Shown in pieces: positions 1 to 8,262 of a stretch of 64,000 nucleotides of DNA. A model generated the notes under the pieces. It was given only the letters and a program-made list of their open reading frames with translations. It made no database searches and was not told the DNA's origin. The translations under genes and the position numbers were made by a program. The first letter of the stretch is position 1, and every line of letters starts with the position of its first letter. The DNA is from Candidatus Melainabacteria bacterium (GTDB lineage: Bacteria; Cyanobacteriota; Vampirovibrionia; Obscuribacterales; Obscuribacteraceae), in the NCBI GenBank assembly GCA_003151275.1, contig PLXC01000065.1, positions 1 through 64,000 of the forward strand, written 5' to 3'.

Positions 1-2
1 CG

Positions 3-263
3 CTCTACCGTTCGAAAGCGTTCACAAAGAACGAAAGCGAATTGGTCGTAGCAATCAGACCGGAAATCATCTTGCCAGGAACGCCAGGACAACTAAAATT
101 GCCTGAAGAAATCGGTCGTGTAGAAGGACCAAGAGACGTGAATCTGTTCCAAGTAGAGCCTACCGTCCTAGACGAGAGACACTACACATCGGGAAGAGCG
201 GAAAGACACCAGAAGACATCGCCAACGTTGCCTGAAGGTTCACCGATTCCAGATAACGAATAG
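3..263 (+). CDS. Secretin C-terminus (type II/III secretion or pilus secretin, CpaC-like), 5' truncated
   Basis: The open frame enters from the left edge and ends at TAG 261-263. The first visible residues, LYRSKAFTKNESELVVAIRP, match the last beta-strands of the secretin pore domain, where a 'LFRS..F...ETELVI.VTP' pattern is usual. The following IILPGTPGQLKLP and the polar tail resemble CpaC/RcpA tight-adherence pilus secretins more than GspD, but that subtype is inferred from a short stretch. Secretins form the outer-membrane channel of type II secretion and of type IV/Tad pili. Only about 86 C-terminal residues are present, so the start, signal peptide and N-domains lie outside the window. 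A good terminator follows 20 bases after the stop, so this is probably the last gene of its operon. Confidence 0.72.
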   Translation, partial: LYRSKAFTKNESELVVAIRPEIILPGTPGQLKLPEEIGRVEGPRDVNLFQVEPTVLDERHYTSGRAERHQKTSPTLPEGSPIPDNE

Positions 264-282
264 TCTCAGACTAATAGCAATC

Positions 283-315
283 AAGGGCAGCTCGAAAGAG
301 CTGCCCTTCTTGTTT
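283..315 (+). terminator. Rho-independent terminator after the secretin gene
   Basis: An 11-bp perfect stem (AAGGGCAGCTC, 283-293, pairing with 298-308) with a GAAA tetraloop is followed by a T-rich run (TTCTTGTTT). It lies 20 bases downstream of the secretin stop. Confidence 0.88.
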
Positions 316-554
316 GGAACGCCGGCATCTTCCGGCATCTAGTATGTCCACGCAATCATATCCACCGCAGGCAATCCATCAATCCGACACCAGGCCAATG
401 TCCGCCCTAATGGCAGGATCAGGTGCCCGCTACCTATGTGGATGCAAGAGTCGGTGTAAAGCCGCGCCACCGCATACAGTGCGTAAGCATAAATGAAATC
501 AAGGGGGAATTGAATCAGCTGACCAACAACATGGTGGCACAGGCAGAAAAAGAA

Positions 555-956
555 CTAGCGTTTGCGCGTTGGTTGCTTCTTAGTGCGGTTGGCGTATTCT
601 TCTAAAAATTGAGCCGCTTCCTCTGGAAAATCCTTGATAAAAATATCGAGAACTCGAGCGACGGCGTTTTGGAGAAATTCGTTTCTGGTCTCAGCAGGCG
701 CGTAACAATTGGCCAAACCAGCTTTGTCTACGATGCGAAGCATGCCCTTTTCAGCCAGTCTTACCATCGTTGTCATAACGGTGGTGTAGGCGATTTGACG
801 CTCGTGCCGCAGGACATCATAGATCTCGCGCACGGTTACGGTTGGTGCCGCTTTTTTCCAAACCAGCTCCATAATCTCGCACTCGAGGTCGCCAAGAAAT
901 TTACGAAGCCCGGCTTGATTGAAGCGGAACGAGGCATTATCGTCGTGTAGTCTCAT
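555..956 (-). CDS. BlaI/MecI/CopY-family winged-helix repressor
   Basis: This 133-residue protein has the BlaI-family winged helix. LGDLECEIMELVWKK (about 21-35) is the usual first helix, VTVREIYDVLRHERQIAYTTVMTTMVRLAEKGML (about 40-73) is the recognition helix region, and a C-terminal dimerisation helix follows. Family members repress beta-lactamase, copper or cell-wall stress genes and are usually inactivated when cleaved by a BlaR1-type M56 membrane peptidase. No such partner gene is visible here, so the inducing signal is unknown. The gene is divergent from gmhB, sharing a roughly 180-base intergenic region that could hold its operator. The C-terminus (TKKQPTRKR) is strongly basic. Confidence 0.85.
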   Translation of the reverse strand: MRLHDDNASFRFNQAGLRKFLGDLECEIMELVWKKAAPTVTVREIYDVLRHERQIAYTTVMTTMVRLAEKGMLRIVDKAGLANCYAPAETRNEFLQNAVARVLDIFIKDFPEEAAQFLEEYANRTKKQPTRKR

Positions 957-1134
957 TCGCAGCTCACTAGGTAGATAGAAATCTGTTGCTCATCGTAACA
1001 TAGGCGGCGCTGTAATTCGACTATCGTTTAAGCGTACGCACCGCGTAAACTAAGCCTGTACACGCCTTTCCATTATCTTCTATTGACTGTAGCAAATGGT
1101 AATAATTTCGCCTGCAGGTGATATAAATGATGAA

Positions 1135-1725
1135 ATGAATCAGCAGCCTGTTGTTTTTCTCGATCGAGATGGCACGCTCAATGTTGAAGTGGGCTATATT
1201 CGCAATCTTGAAGATCTTGTCCTTATAGATGGTGCAGCCGACGCTGTGCGGAAACTCAATGAAGCAGGAGTGGCAACCATTCTTGTCACGAACCAAACCG
1301 GTGCAGCGCGTGGATACTATCCAGAGTCTCACATTCTTGATCTCAACGCCCGCCTCTTGAAGTTGCTCAAAGCAGGGGGTGCACGTCTTGATGATGTCTA
1401 CTATTGTCCTCATTTTGCAGATGGTATCGTTGCCCCCTTCAGTCGCCTCTGTGAATGTCGAAAGCCGTCCGTCGGTATGGTCAAGAAGGCTTATGCCGAC
1501 CATCCGCAATTAGATTCGACCCGCTCTTTTGTTATAGGCGATAAGGCGACAGACATTGAATTGGCGAAAAACTGCGGGGCCAAGGGCGTCCTTGTTACCA
1601 CCGGCTATGGCACCGCTGTTTTGAAAGGCGAATATCAGTGGACAGTTGAACCGGATTTCCAGGCTTCATCGATTGTCGAAGCTGTTGATTGGATCTTGCA
1701 GCAGGTGCACCCTGAACTAAGTTGA
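1135..1725 (+). CDS. gmhB: HAD phosphatase, D-glycero-D-manno-heptose 1,7-bisphosphate 7-phosphatase type
   Basis: From ATG 1135 the product begins MNQQPVVFLDRDGTLN, with the HAD nucleophile and acid/base in DRDGT. VTNQTGAARGYY is HAD motif II. CPHFADG followed by CECRKPSVGM gives the Cys/His zinc loop that marks the GmhB/HisB-N subfamily, and IGDKATDIELAKNCGA is motif III/IV. GmhB removes the 7-phosphate of heptose bisphosphate during ADP-heptose synthesis for surface glycans. An upstream in-frame ATG at 1096 would add 13 residues. I prefer 1135 because the HAD strand normally starts within a few residues of the N-terminus and an AGGTGA lies upstream at 1116-1121, although its spacing is long. 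No other heptose genes are in the window, so the exact substrate is inferred from family. Confidence 0.83.
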   Translation: MNQQPVVFLDRDGTLNVEVGYIRNLEDLVLIDGAADAVRKLNEAGVATILVTNQTGAARGYYPESHILDLNARLLKLLKAGGARLDDVYYCPHFADGIVAPFSRLCECRKPSVGMVKKAYADHPQLDSTRSFVIGDKATDIELAKNCGAKGVLVTTGYGTAVLKGEYQWTVEPDFQASSIVEAVDWILQQVHPELS

Positions 1726-1726
1726 C

Positions 1727-3070
1727 CTAAGCGCTGATGCCTGAACGCAGCAGATAGCTAACTTCCGATAACAGCGATGGCATGTCGAATGGTTTTGGCA
1801 AATAAAGGTCCGCACCAGCCTCAAGTGCCAGTGACTGATCCGGATGCGATGTTGCCATGACGATCCATATGTTGCGAAGTTCGCGATCCTCTTTTAAAAC
1901 TCGGCACAACTCCCAGCCGTCCATCTGTCGGTCGGAAAGGTGCGATTCTAATAGGACAAGATCAGGATGTCGCTCGCGGGCAATTTCCAAAGCGTCATCT
2001 GCCGAACTGGTCACTTCGACCGAGTATCCCTCGAGCGAAAGCGTCTCCTGTAGCAAGCAAGCCATTGCTCCATCCGGTTCTACAACTAGAATGCTAGGCA
2101 ACTTGTCCGAATCAGGATGATGTTGAGATCGTTTTACGTTTGGTGATAGCTCTATCGGTTGATTGTCGCTAAGCCAAGCTGAGCCTGCCTTTCGCTTGGC
2201 AGCATAGCGATAGTCGCGGCTGATTGTGAGGACGTCGACGTAACTTTGAAATCGTCGCTTGGTACTAGATACGATGCCAATTGCAATCGAAATTAAAGGC
2301 ACGCGTCTGCGAATTCCGCCCCGACCCGTCGAAATCAAATAGCCGCGTTCGATGTCTCCACGAGGATAGAAGCGTTGGCTTATTTGGTCGAACTGATCAC
2401 AAACTTTTTGTGCTTTCTTTTCTAAATGTTCCCCGTGACTGACCATCAAGAAATCATCAGCCTCAATGTGACCGACAAAGTCGTCGTCATCCGCCACATG
2501 AGCGAGAATGGCTCCCAGAGCCTTAATTAATTGGTCTCCAGCTAAGTCGCCGTAGGTTTCGTTGTAGACGCGAATTTTGTTTAGATCGCAGGACATCGCT
2601 GTCCAGGGACGATCCGAAACTAAGCTCTGCTCGAGCATGCGGCGGATCAAGTTTGGTCCAGGCAGCTGTGTAAGCGGATTGAGGAACTCTTCTTGTCTTC
2701 GACGCAGGTGGGCAAGAACCCGAATCGCCAATTCATTCTTATCAATGGGGTCGCCTAGAACGTCGTCTGCTCCATAACGAAAGGCACTGATTCTTTCGTT
2801 GACATCAGTCGACTCATGCAACAGAACCAGCACCGGACGCGGATGCACAAGCGTGGCGCGAATTTGCTGGCAGTACAAGCGACCATCACCCTCAGGCATG
2901 TTGGCGGCCAAAATTATCAAATCCGGATGAAGAAAGGAAAGCAACTCGTTTGCTTCCTCGAAAGAAGTGACGGCGCTAACCCGTGCTCCGGTCTTTTCCA
3001 AAACCGAGGCGTAATCAGCGGCCTGACGAGGTTGGTGAATGACTAAAATCTGAGGAGTAGGCAACATCAT
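1727..3070 (-). CDS. Degenerate REC-GGDEF-REC regulatory protein
   Basis: The 447 residues divide into a receiver-like domain (about 6-125), a GGDEF-like domain (about 135-300) and a second receiver-like domain (about 327-445). The first receiver has IILAANMPEGDG where the phosphoacceptor Asp belongs (Ala instead). It also lacks the conserved Thr and Lys (VLLHES, GDPID). The second has LVLLESHL, with Glu in place of Asp, but keeps Thr (VMATSH) and Lys (YLPKPF). The GGDEF signature is replaced by EADDF in GHIEADDFLMV, so diguanylate cyclase activity is unlikely. The gene is translationally coupled (TAATG) to the upstream histidine kinase. It probably works as a phosphorylation-independent scaffold or as a sensor of a nucleotide or protein partner; that role is inferred. 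Confidence 0.85.
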   Translation of the reverse strand: MMLPTPQILVIHQPRQAADYASVLEKTGARVSAVTSFEEANELLSFLHPDLIILAANMPEGDGRLYCQQIRATLVHPRPVLVLLHESTDVNERISAFRYGADDVLGDPIDKNELAIRVLAHLRRRQEEFLNPLTQLPGPNLIRRMLEQSLVSDRPWTAMSCDLNKIRVYNETYGDLAGDQLIKALGAILAHVADDDDFVGHIEADDFLMVSHGEHLEKKAQKVCDQFDQISQRFYPRGDIERGYLISTGRGGIRRRVPLISIAIGIVSSTKRRFQSYVDVLTISRDYRYAAKRKAGSAWLSDNQPIELSPNVKRSQHHPDSDKLPSILVVEPDGAMACLLQETLSLEGYSVEVTSSADDALEIARERHPDLVLLESHLSDRQMDGWELCRVLKEDRELRNIWIVMATSHPDQSLALEAGADLYLPKPFDMPSLLSEVSYLLRSGISA

Positions 3071-4176
3071 TAGTCGCGACCTCTAGCTGCTTGTTCTTCC
3101 AAAGTGGCGGCGGGCAGCTGCACCGTGAAAACAGTGCCGGCAGCAGAGCTGGTCACTTTTATCTGACCTCCCAGGGCAAGCACAAGCGAGCGGGTAATAT
3201 ACAGACCCAAGCCAGTACCTTCAGTCTGTCGCACCAACGGATTGTCCAAACGACTGAATTTAGTGAATATCTGGGGCAAATGTTCTTGTGGAATGCCCAC
3301 TCCTTGATCGCTGACTGAAAATTCCACTTTCTCAGAATTGTCACGGGCTGAGACAGTGACAGTCGTTTTAGGTGGTGAATATTTGATCGCGTTATCAACC
3401 AGATTGGTCAAAATCTGCTCCAGTCGATCGGCATCAGCCCAGACTGGTGGCAAACCAGCAGGCACATTGATGATGATCCGATGGTCTTTGGCTTTGTCGG
3501 AAAGATTGCGATGAACGCGCTGAATTGCCCCATTCAGATCAATTGCCCTGATCGTCAGCTGCATGCGTTTTGATTCCAGTCTCGACACGGCCAGCAGATC
3601 TTCAACAAGACGCGTCAAGCGGTCTGCTTGATCTTTGATGATGCCGACGTAGCGGCGTTGCTGGCTTAAATCCAAACGGTCACCAGCGCGCAAGATTGTA
3701 TCTGCAAAACCTTTGATGCTGGTTAGAGGAGTTCTCAGCTCGTGACTGACAGTGCTGACAAACTCAGTTTGTGCTTGCTGAACTGTATTAGCTTGGATAA
3801 TGTAGACGATAGTGAGCGTACTTTGAGTGCTGCTGTCACCGGACTTGATGGGAATATGGCTCACCGGTAGCGTCAAATTACCGGCACGGCAAACTATGGT
3901 TTGAATGTGCGGTGCGAATTGATCGGTCTCTACTTTTGTTGCACCAGATGCAGTATCAATGGGGTGATGATGTCCGTCAGGGCGTTCGGCGTTTTCGTCG
4001 ATAATGGATTTCAGCTTCCGACCGATGATTTCACTATCCGACCGGCCAAGCAGTTTTACAAAGGCAGGATTGCAGGCGGTGATAATTCCACTTGAGTCAC
4101 TGACGACCATGCCATCTGCGGAATGCTCCACGAGGCAGCTGTAAATGTCTTCCGACTTTATGCCTAAAGCTTGCAA
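3070..4176 (-). CDS. PAS-domain sensor histidine kinase, soluble
   Basis: A PAS domain occupies about residues 12-60 (EHSADGMVVSDSSGIITACN) and extends into a second half before the HisKA helix. The H-box is FVSTVSHELRTPL with His145. The catalytic domain has an N-box (NLVDNAIKYSP), G1 (DQGVGIP), F-box and G2 (GTGLGLYITRSL). No membrane helix is visible, so the kinase should be cytoplasmic. The start is TTG 4176; no ATG lies upstream before the in-frame stop. Its stop overlaps the ATG of the following receiver/GGDEF protein (TAATG), so the two are produced together. Because that partner has no phosphorylatable Asp in either receiver, the true phosphoryl acceptor must be elsewhere. Confidence 0.88.
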   Translation of the reverse strand: MQALGIKSEDIYSCLVEHSADGMVVSDSSGIITACNPAFVKLLGRSDSEIIGRKLKSIIDENAERPDGHHHPIDTASGATKVETDQFAPHIQTIVCRAGNLTLPVSHIPIKSGDSSTQSTLTIVYIIQANTVQQAQTEFVSTVSHELRTPLTSIKGFADTILRAGDRLDLSQQRRYVGIIKDQADRLTRLVEDLLAVSRLESKRMQLTIRAIDLNGAIQRVHRNLSDKAKDHRIIINVPAGLPPVWADADRLEQILTNLVDNAIKYSPPKTTVTVSARDNSEKVEFSVSDQGVGIPQEHLPQIFTKFSRLDNPLVRQTEGTGLGLYITRSLVLALGGQIKVTSSAAGTVFTVQLPAATLEEQAARGRD

Positions 4177-4307
4177 TGGTTCACTTAGATGCCCGACGGG
4201 AAACGGCGGAGAGACTTCTCCTAAGCCTAACTTAGCACTAGAACTTGGCAGGAAATGACATCAGCAACCTATCCTTAAGGATCTGGCTGTCAAAAGCGTA
4301 ATTCTGG

Positions 4308-4688
4308 TTAATTTTGAGGCTCGGCCGTTATTTGCAATATTTCTTTCAGGCGAGTCAAATCGGTCAAGTATAAGTAGCCTAGAAGCGCTTCAAAAGCCGT
4401 TGCATGCCGATATGATGTCTGATCGACCTTGCGGAACCCTGTCGCCTTCAGATTCCTTGCACGTCTGACCAAATCTAACTCCGCTAAAGTCAGGAAGGGC
4501 ATCAACGACTGCAGCAATTCTGCCTGCTGTGTCGCTTTGACCCGCGCCCGCTTATGCATCTGGCTGGCCGAGCTAGTGCGGGTTACTTCACGCTCTCGTT
4601 CGTAAAGATGGAAGACGGCGTCGCCTAAATGGGCAAGCGAACGTAGCGAAACATCCTTTGCTTGAGCTGTTTCGATGGGCTGGCCCAA
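4308..4688 (-). CDS. mrnC: Mini-ribonuclease III
   Basis: This 126-residue protein is an RNase III catalytic domain without the double-stranded RNA-binding domain, the usual length of Mini-III. SLAHLGDAVFHLYERE (about 17-32) carries the catalytic Asp. The family hallmarks HKRARVKATQQAELL, VRRARNLKATGFRKVDQTSYRHATAFEALLGYLYL and a second acidic site (FEALLG) follow. Mini-III matures 23S rRNA in Bacillus and related lineages and is common in cyanobacteria. The likely start is TTG 4688, since no in-frame ATG lies between it and the upstream gene. It lies 20 bases downstream of the WecG-family gene and probably shares its operon. Confidence 0.9.
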   Translation of the reverse strand: MGQPIETAQAKDVSLRSLAHLGDAVFHLYEREREVTRTSSASQMHKRARVKATQQAELLQSLMPFLTLAELDLVRRARNLKATGFRKVDQTSYRHATAFEALLGYLYLTDLTRLKEILQITAEPQN

Positions 4689-4708
4689 GAGCCAGAGCGC
4701 AACTTGAT

Positions 4709-5551
4709 CTATTTGTCCTTCGATCTTTCTTTCGATTTGTCGTGGGGTTTAGCTTGTCGTCCAGAGCGCACCTTGTCGCCGTGCTTCTTTTCAGAAAGCT
4801 TGTTTTGCGCCAATTCCTGTAGGACCTGCGCTGCAAATGAAGGCAATGCCGCACTCATGCGCTTAAACCGCCATGGTTCAGCCATGAGACGATAGAACCA
4901 TTCCATATGCATTTTCCGGAACGCTGCCGGCGCTCTTTTCACGTTACCGGCCCAGACGTCGAAACTGCCGCCCACGCCAATCATCACAGTGTGCGGAAAG
5001 GCATGATTCCAGCGGTCGATAAAATATTCCTGTTTGGGCACTCCGAGCGCAATCAGCACCAGGTCAGGCTTTGCTTCGGCGATCGCCTCTACCAGTTGAT
5101 CTTCGTGATCGAGCGAAAAGTATCCATTATGGCTGGCGACGATGTTCAAGCCGGGATACAGAGTCGGTAAAGTCGACTGGATTTTTTCAAGAACTTCAGT
5201 TTTTCCGCCAAGAAGGGCTACTCGAGCGCCAGTACGAGCTGCTAAGCCGAGTGCTGCACCAGCCAGCTCAATTCCAGGCAGACGATTAACGCCGTGCCCT
5301 GCAAGTCTTAGGGCCCAAACGACTCCGGATCCGTCAGGAACAATCAGATGAGCATGGCGGATGATCCGGTCTAGAGCTTGGTCTTGTTGCGAGGCCACGA
5401 CCATTTCTGCATTAAGAGTGACCACGTGCAGTCCACGCTTTGCAGTCCAAGCTTCTTCAATGATCTCGAGCGCAAGTGTCTCGTCGACCGTATCGACGGG
5501 ATAACCAAGAACTTTTTGACGTTGTTTATATGTGGCTGACAATGTAGACAT
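4709..5551 (-). CDS. WecG/TagA/CpsF-family glycosyltransferase
   Basis: The protein has the family's VVTLNAEMVVASQQD and LIVPDGSGVVWA near the N-terminus, the central VLIALGVPKQEYFIDRW, GVGGSFDVWAGNVKRAPAAF, and a C-terminal MEWFYRLMAEPWRFKRM that mediates membrane association. Members transfer N-acetylmannosamine or N-acetylmannosaminuronate from UDP-sugars to lipid-linked acceptors in teichoic acid, enterobacterial common antigen or S-layer anchoring polymers. ATG 5551 gives MSTLSATYKQ. A TTG at 5587 would add 12 residues and cannot be excluded. A lysine/arginine-rich tail of about 40 residues follows the conserved part. It sits just downstream of csaB, which fits synthesis of a pyruvylated secondary cell-wall polymer. 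Confidence 0.9.
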   Translation of the reverse strand: MSTLSATYKQRQKVLGYPVDTVDETLALEIIEEAWTAKRGLHVVTLNAEMVVASQQDQALDRIIRHAHLIVPDGSGVVWALRLAGHGVNRLPGIELAGAALGLAARTGARVALLGGKTEVLEKIQSTLPTLYPGLNIVASHNGYFSLDHEDQLVEAIAEAKPDLVLIALGVPKQEYFIDRWNHAFPHTVMIGVGGSFDVWAGNVKRAPAAFRKMHMEWFYRLMAEPWRFKRMSAALPSFAAQVLQELAQNKLSEKKHGDKVRSGRQAKPHDKSKERSKDK

Positions 5552-5608
5552 TATATGCGGTGCCGCAGGGAATGTGAACTTCTCCAAGCTTACACTGCTT
5601 CTAGAAGA

Positions 5609-6745
5609 TCACTTTGCATGTACTAGAATTCTAGCTAAAATCTCGAAGTTCTGGCAAGCCAATTTTTTCGCACTTTCCGCCTCTTCGCGGGCTCGCGTTG
5701 ACAATTCATCTAGAGTGAGAATTGCACTATGCATGGTGGGAAGCCATTCTGCCAGTTCATTTGAGCCGTCACTGTCCTTGGTTAGATTTAAGATTGGCTG
5801 CCCAAATTGAGTAAGGACGTGGCGCACTTTGGGGTCGTAAGCAATTCCAACTACGGGTATGCCACTTTTTAAAGCCATGATCAATGCGTGCAGGCGCATG
5901 CCAACCAGCAAGTCTAGTTGCGAAAGTATTGCCAGCCATTGACTCGGTCTTTCAATTCCTTCAGTCTGCAGAAATTCGACGGAGCGTCCCTTCTGGCGCC
6001 AGAGAGCGGCGAATTTAGTCAGAGGCTCAAGGTCTTGATTGTTTTGTAGTGGCAACAGGATCAAACCGGTCTGAGGTGGCAATTCTTGATCCATCGTCGA
6101 GAACAAGCTCTGCAGCTGCTGATCATTAAAATTGGCTGCCGTGCGCAGCGATAACCCCACTGTCAAGCCGGGTCTGGCTTTCAGCGAATTGATTTGCTCT
6201 TGTGCCGCTTCGGGCACGGCTGTCTGCTCAAGACACCAAACTGGGTCAGCTGTCAGAGCACTGTCGATAGCCCATTTGGACAACAGATTGTGAGAGTCTT
6301 TATCGCGGACAGTCGTGAAAGTCGCTTGTGACAAACTGATGCGAGCCAATGCTTGCGCGGCGCCGCTGCGCAAAGGACCGACGCCTTGTGCGTAAATATA
6401 GATTTTGCTGCCCAAAAATTTGGCCAGCAAAATTTGACAACCGTAAAAAACTGTCGATTTAATGCCTGTCGCATCTTGAAAAAGACCACCACCGCCACTT
6501 ATGAAAAGGGCTGTGCGCGGCAGAAGAGAGAGGAGGTCCAGAGGCTTCCACCTATTCAGCGACTCTACTCCAAATGATTTCTTGGTCTGTTCTGGATCGT
6601 TTGAAAGAACGATAATCTGACTTGGAGAAACTAGTTTTTTCAGCTCGTTTGTCAGTTCTTCAAGAATGGCTTCATCGCCCAGGTTGCCAAAGCCGTAGTA
6701 TCCTGAAACGAGAACAAGGGGTTGACTGTTTTTTTTATCTGACAA
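5609..6745 (-). CDS. csaB: Polysaccharide pyruvyl transferase CsaB
   Basis: The N-terminus LVLVSGYYGFGNLGDEAILEEL and the glycine-rich FISGGGGLFQDATG define the pyruvyl-transferase fold. The C-terminal half has LLVGMRLHALIMALKSGIPVVGIAYDPKV, the conserved MRLH..I segment of CsaB. CsaB adds a ketal pyruvate to a cell-wall glycan that anchors SLH-domain proteins. Length (378) is normal. The start is TTG 6745 and the gene is divergent from glcE across an 88-base gap. The pairing with a WecG/TagA enzyme immediately downstream matches the csaB-tagA neighbourhood of bacteria with SLH-anchored surface layers, but no SLH protein is present in the window. Confidence 0.92.
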   Translation of the reverse strand: MSDKKNSQPLVLVSGYYGFGNLGDEAILEELTNELKKLVSPSQIIVLSNDPEQTKKSFGVESLNRWKPLDLLSLLPRTALFISGGGGLFQDATGIKSTVFYGCQILLAKFLGSKIYIYAQGVGPLRSGAAQALARISLSQATFTTVRDKDSHNLLSKWAIDSALTADPVWCLEQTAVPEAAQEQINSLKARPGLTVGLSLRTAANFNDQQLQSLFSTMDQELPPQTGLILLPLQNNQDLEPLTKFAALWRQKGRSVEFLQTEGIERPSQWLAILSQLDLLVGMRLHALIMALKSGIPVVGIAYDPKVRHVLTQFGQPILNLTKDSDGSNELAEWLPTMHSAILTLDELSTRAREEAESAKKLACQNFEILARILVHAK

Positions 6746-6833
6746 GTGCAGCCGATCTCAAGTGAAACGATTCAATGCATAGAATACCCTCAAGCTTACC
6801 GCAGCAAGCTGTCAGTATTAGTCTCTTTAATGA

Positions 6834-8129
6834 GTGAATCATAGAATGCAATCAGGATCAGTGGGTTTGTCCCAAAAATTGTCCAGACCGATAGATGGTG
6901 CTTCTGTGGTGGCAACCTCGGCGCCAGGCAGCCTCGGTAAATGGACTCAGATCTCTGTACTCAATAAAGAGGGTCTTGCTGCCGTTGTCAATGAATGCGT
7001 CGCTGCCGGAGCGGCTATTTTGACTGGTCCTTATCGAGCTTTGCCGCGCGCTGCAAATGACGAGCGCGAATTTGTCTTTATCGACATGACTGGGGCCAAG
7101 CAAATTCTCGATCACGAACCACAAGATCAAGTCATATCTGTGCAAACCGGCGTCACTCTGAAAGAGTTAAACGCTTATTTGCTGCCGTTTGGTCAGTGGT
7201 TTCCTGTGAGCGCGCCGGGCAACTGTACTTTGCTCGATCTGATCAATCGCGGCGATGGTGGACTACTCGAGCATGGATTTGGTGCCGTCCGTGATCTTAT
7301 TCTTGGTCTCGAGTTAGTCACCGGCAGCGGTGCCGCCATCAAATCTGGTGGCAAAGTAGTTAAGAATGTTACTGGATATGATACGACGAAACTTTTCGTC
7401 GGATCGCATGCAACGCTGGCCATAGCGCACGCCGCGCATCTCCGCTTATTTGCGCAGCCTGAGGGAAGTGTCAATGTGATTTTCAACGGTCCAAATCCGC
7501 AAGATCTTCTCTTGCTGGCCAATGACCTGATTGGCACGGATCTGTCGCTTACTTGCGTTGAATTGATTGATTTTGGTGCGATCACATTAAGTCCCCGATT
7601 GTCCGAAAGTACACTAAAGTTTGTGCAACGCTTGAAACCTTACGGTTTGCTAGTGCGCGTCTCAGGGCATGAGGACCTGCTCAAGGAAATTCTTCCGCAA
7701 TTGCGCAGCTTCAAAAGAGAGAGCACTGTCAACGCTGAAATCCCGATTGCCAATGCGGACAATTTGATCGAAATATGTTCGCTTCCACGCTATCCTTCAT
7801 TGGAACTTTCAGCCAGCACATCCGAAATGACCTCCATCTTTAGCGAGTGGTGGTTTGGTGTTGGTTCGCCATTTTTTCAATATCGCCCCGCCACCGGACG
7901 GGCTTTTTTCTATCCCCGTGATTTGAACCTATATATTGAATTGACTGAATCTCTTCGGTCCTACTTAGTTAAAAAAGGCGCACCGAATACAGTGGCATTT
8001 GCGGCAACTGAATATGAGTATGAAATCGAATATTTGGCAGCGGACATAAAGGAGATTGGACAGATCAAAGCGGCCATTAAAGAGCGCTTCGACCCTTCTT
8101 TTTGTCTCAATCCACTCGCTGCTCTATAA
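6834..8129 (+). CDS. glcE: Glycolate oxidase FAD-binding subunit GlcE-like
   Basis: A vanillyl-alcohol-oxidase type FAD-binding domain fills the N-terminal half: DQVISVQTGVTLKELNAYLLPFGQWFPV, then LLEHGFGAVRDLILGLELVTGSGAAIKSGGKVVKNVTGYDTTKLFVGS. The C-terminal part is the shorter cap of GlcE rather than the full GlcD form. GlcE works with GlcD and the iron-sulfur subunit GlcF to oxidise glycolate (or D-lactate-like 2-hydroxy acids) to the keto acid at the membrane. The glcF gene follows 133 bases downstream, but glcD is not in the window. The start is GTG 6834, with an alternative ATG at 6846. Substrate is inferred from the GlcE/GlcF pairing. Confidence 0.85.
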   Translation: MNHRMQSGSVGLSQKLSRPIDGASVVATSAPGSLGKWTQISVLNKEGLAAVVNECVAAGAAILTGPYRALPRAANDEREFVFIDMTGAKQILDHEPQDQVISVQTGVTLKELNAYLLPFGQWFPVSAPGNCTLLDLINRGDGGLLEHGFGAVRDLILGLELVTGSGAAIKSGGKVVKNVTGYDTTKLFVGSHATLAIAHAAHLRLFAQPEGSVNVIFNGPNPQDLLLLANDLIGTDLSLTCVELIDFGAITLSPRLSESTLKFVQRLKPYGLLVRVSGHEDLLKEILPQLRSFKRESTVNAEIPIANADNLIEICSLPRYPSLELSASTSEMTSIFSEWWFGVGSPFFQYRPATGRAFFYPRDLNLYIELTESLRSYLVKKGAPNTVAFAATEYEYEIEYLAADIKEIGQIKAAIKERFDPSFCLNPLAAL

Positions 8130-8191
8130 GGACCTAGGTGGACCTAGGTGCGTCACGCCTTCGTTTATTCGGGGGCGGAACTGCAGTCGAC
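8130..8191. repeat. Tandem GGACCTAGGT and a GC-rich palindromic remnant
   Basis: Directly after the glcE stop, GGACCTAGGT occurs twice head to tail (8130-8139 and 8140-8149); each copy contains the palindrome ACCTAGGT. At 8171-8191 a GGGGGCGGAACTGCAGTCGAC stretch resembles the GGGCGGGACTGCAGTCCC half of the inverted-repeat element at 45888-45906. It may be a decayed relative. Confidence 0.5.
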
Positions 8192-8262
8192 AAAGCCTTA
8201 GAAAAAATTCTGAGCGTGGGAGCCTCGGGCATTCAAAGCGAGAGAGCGCTTATAATAACAAG

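Noticed and set aside
8056..8262. N-terminal extension of GlcF into glcE
   Set aside because: The extra 69 residues have no family similarity and overlap glcE; ATG 8263 gives the normal protein length.
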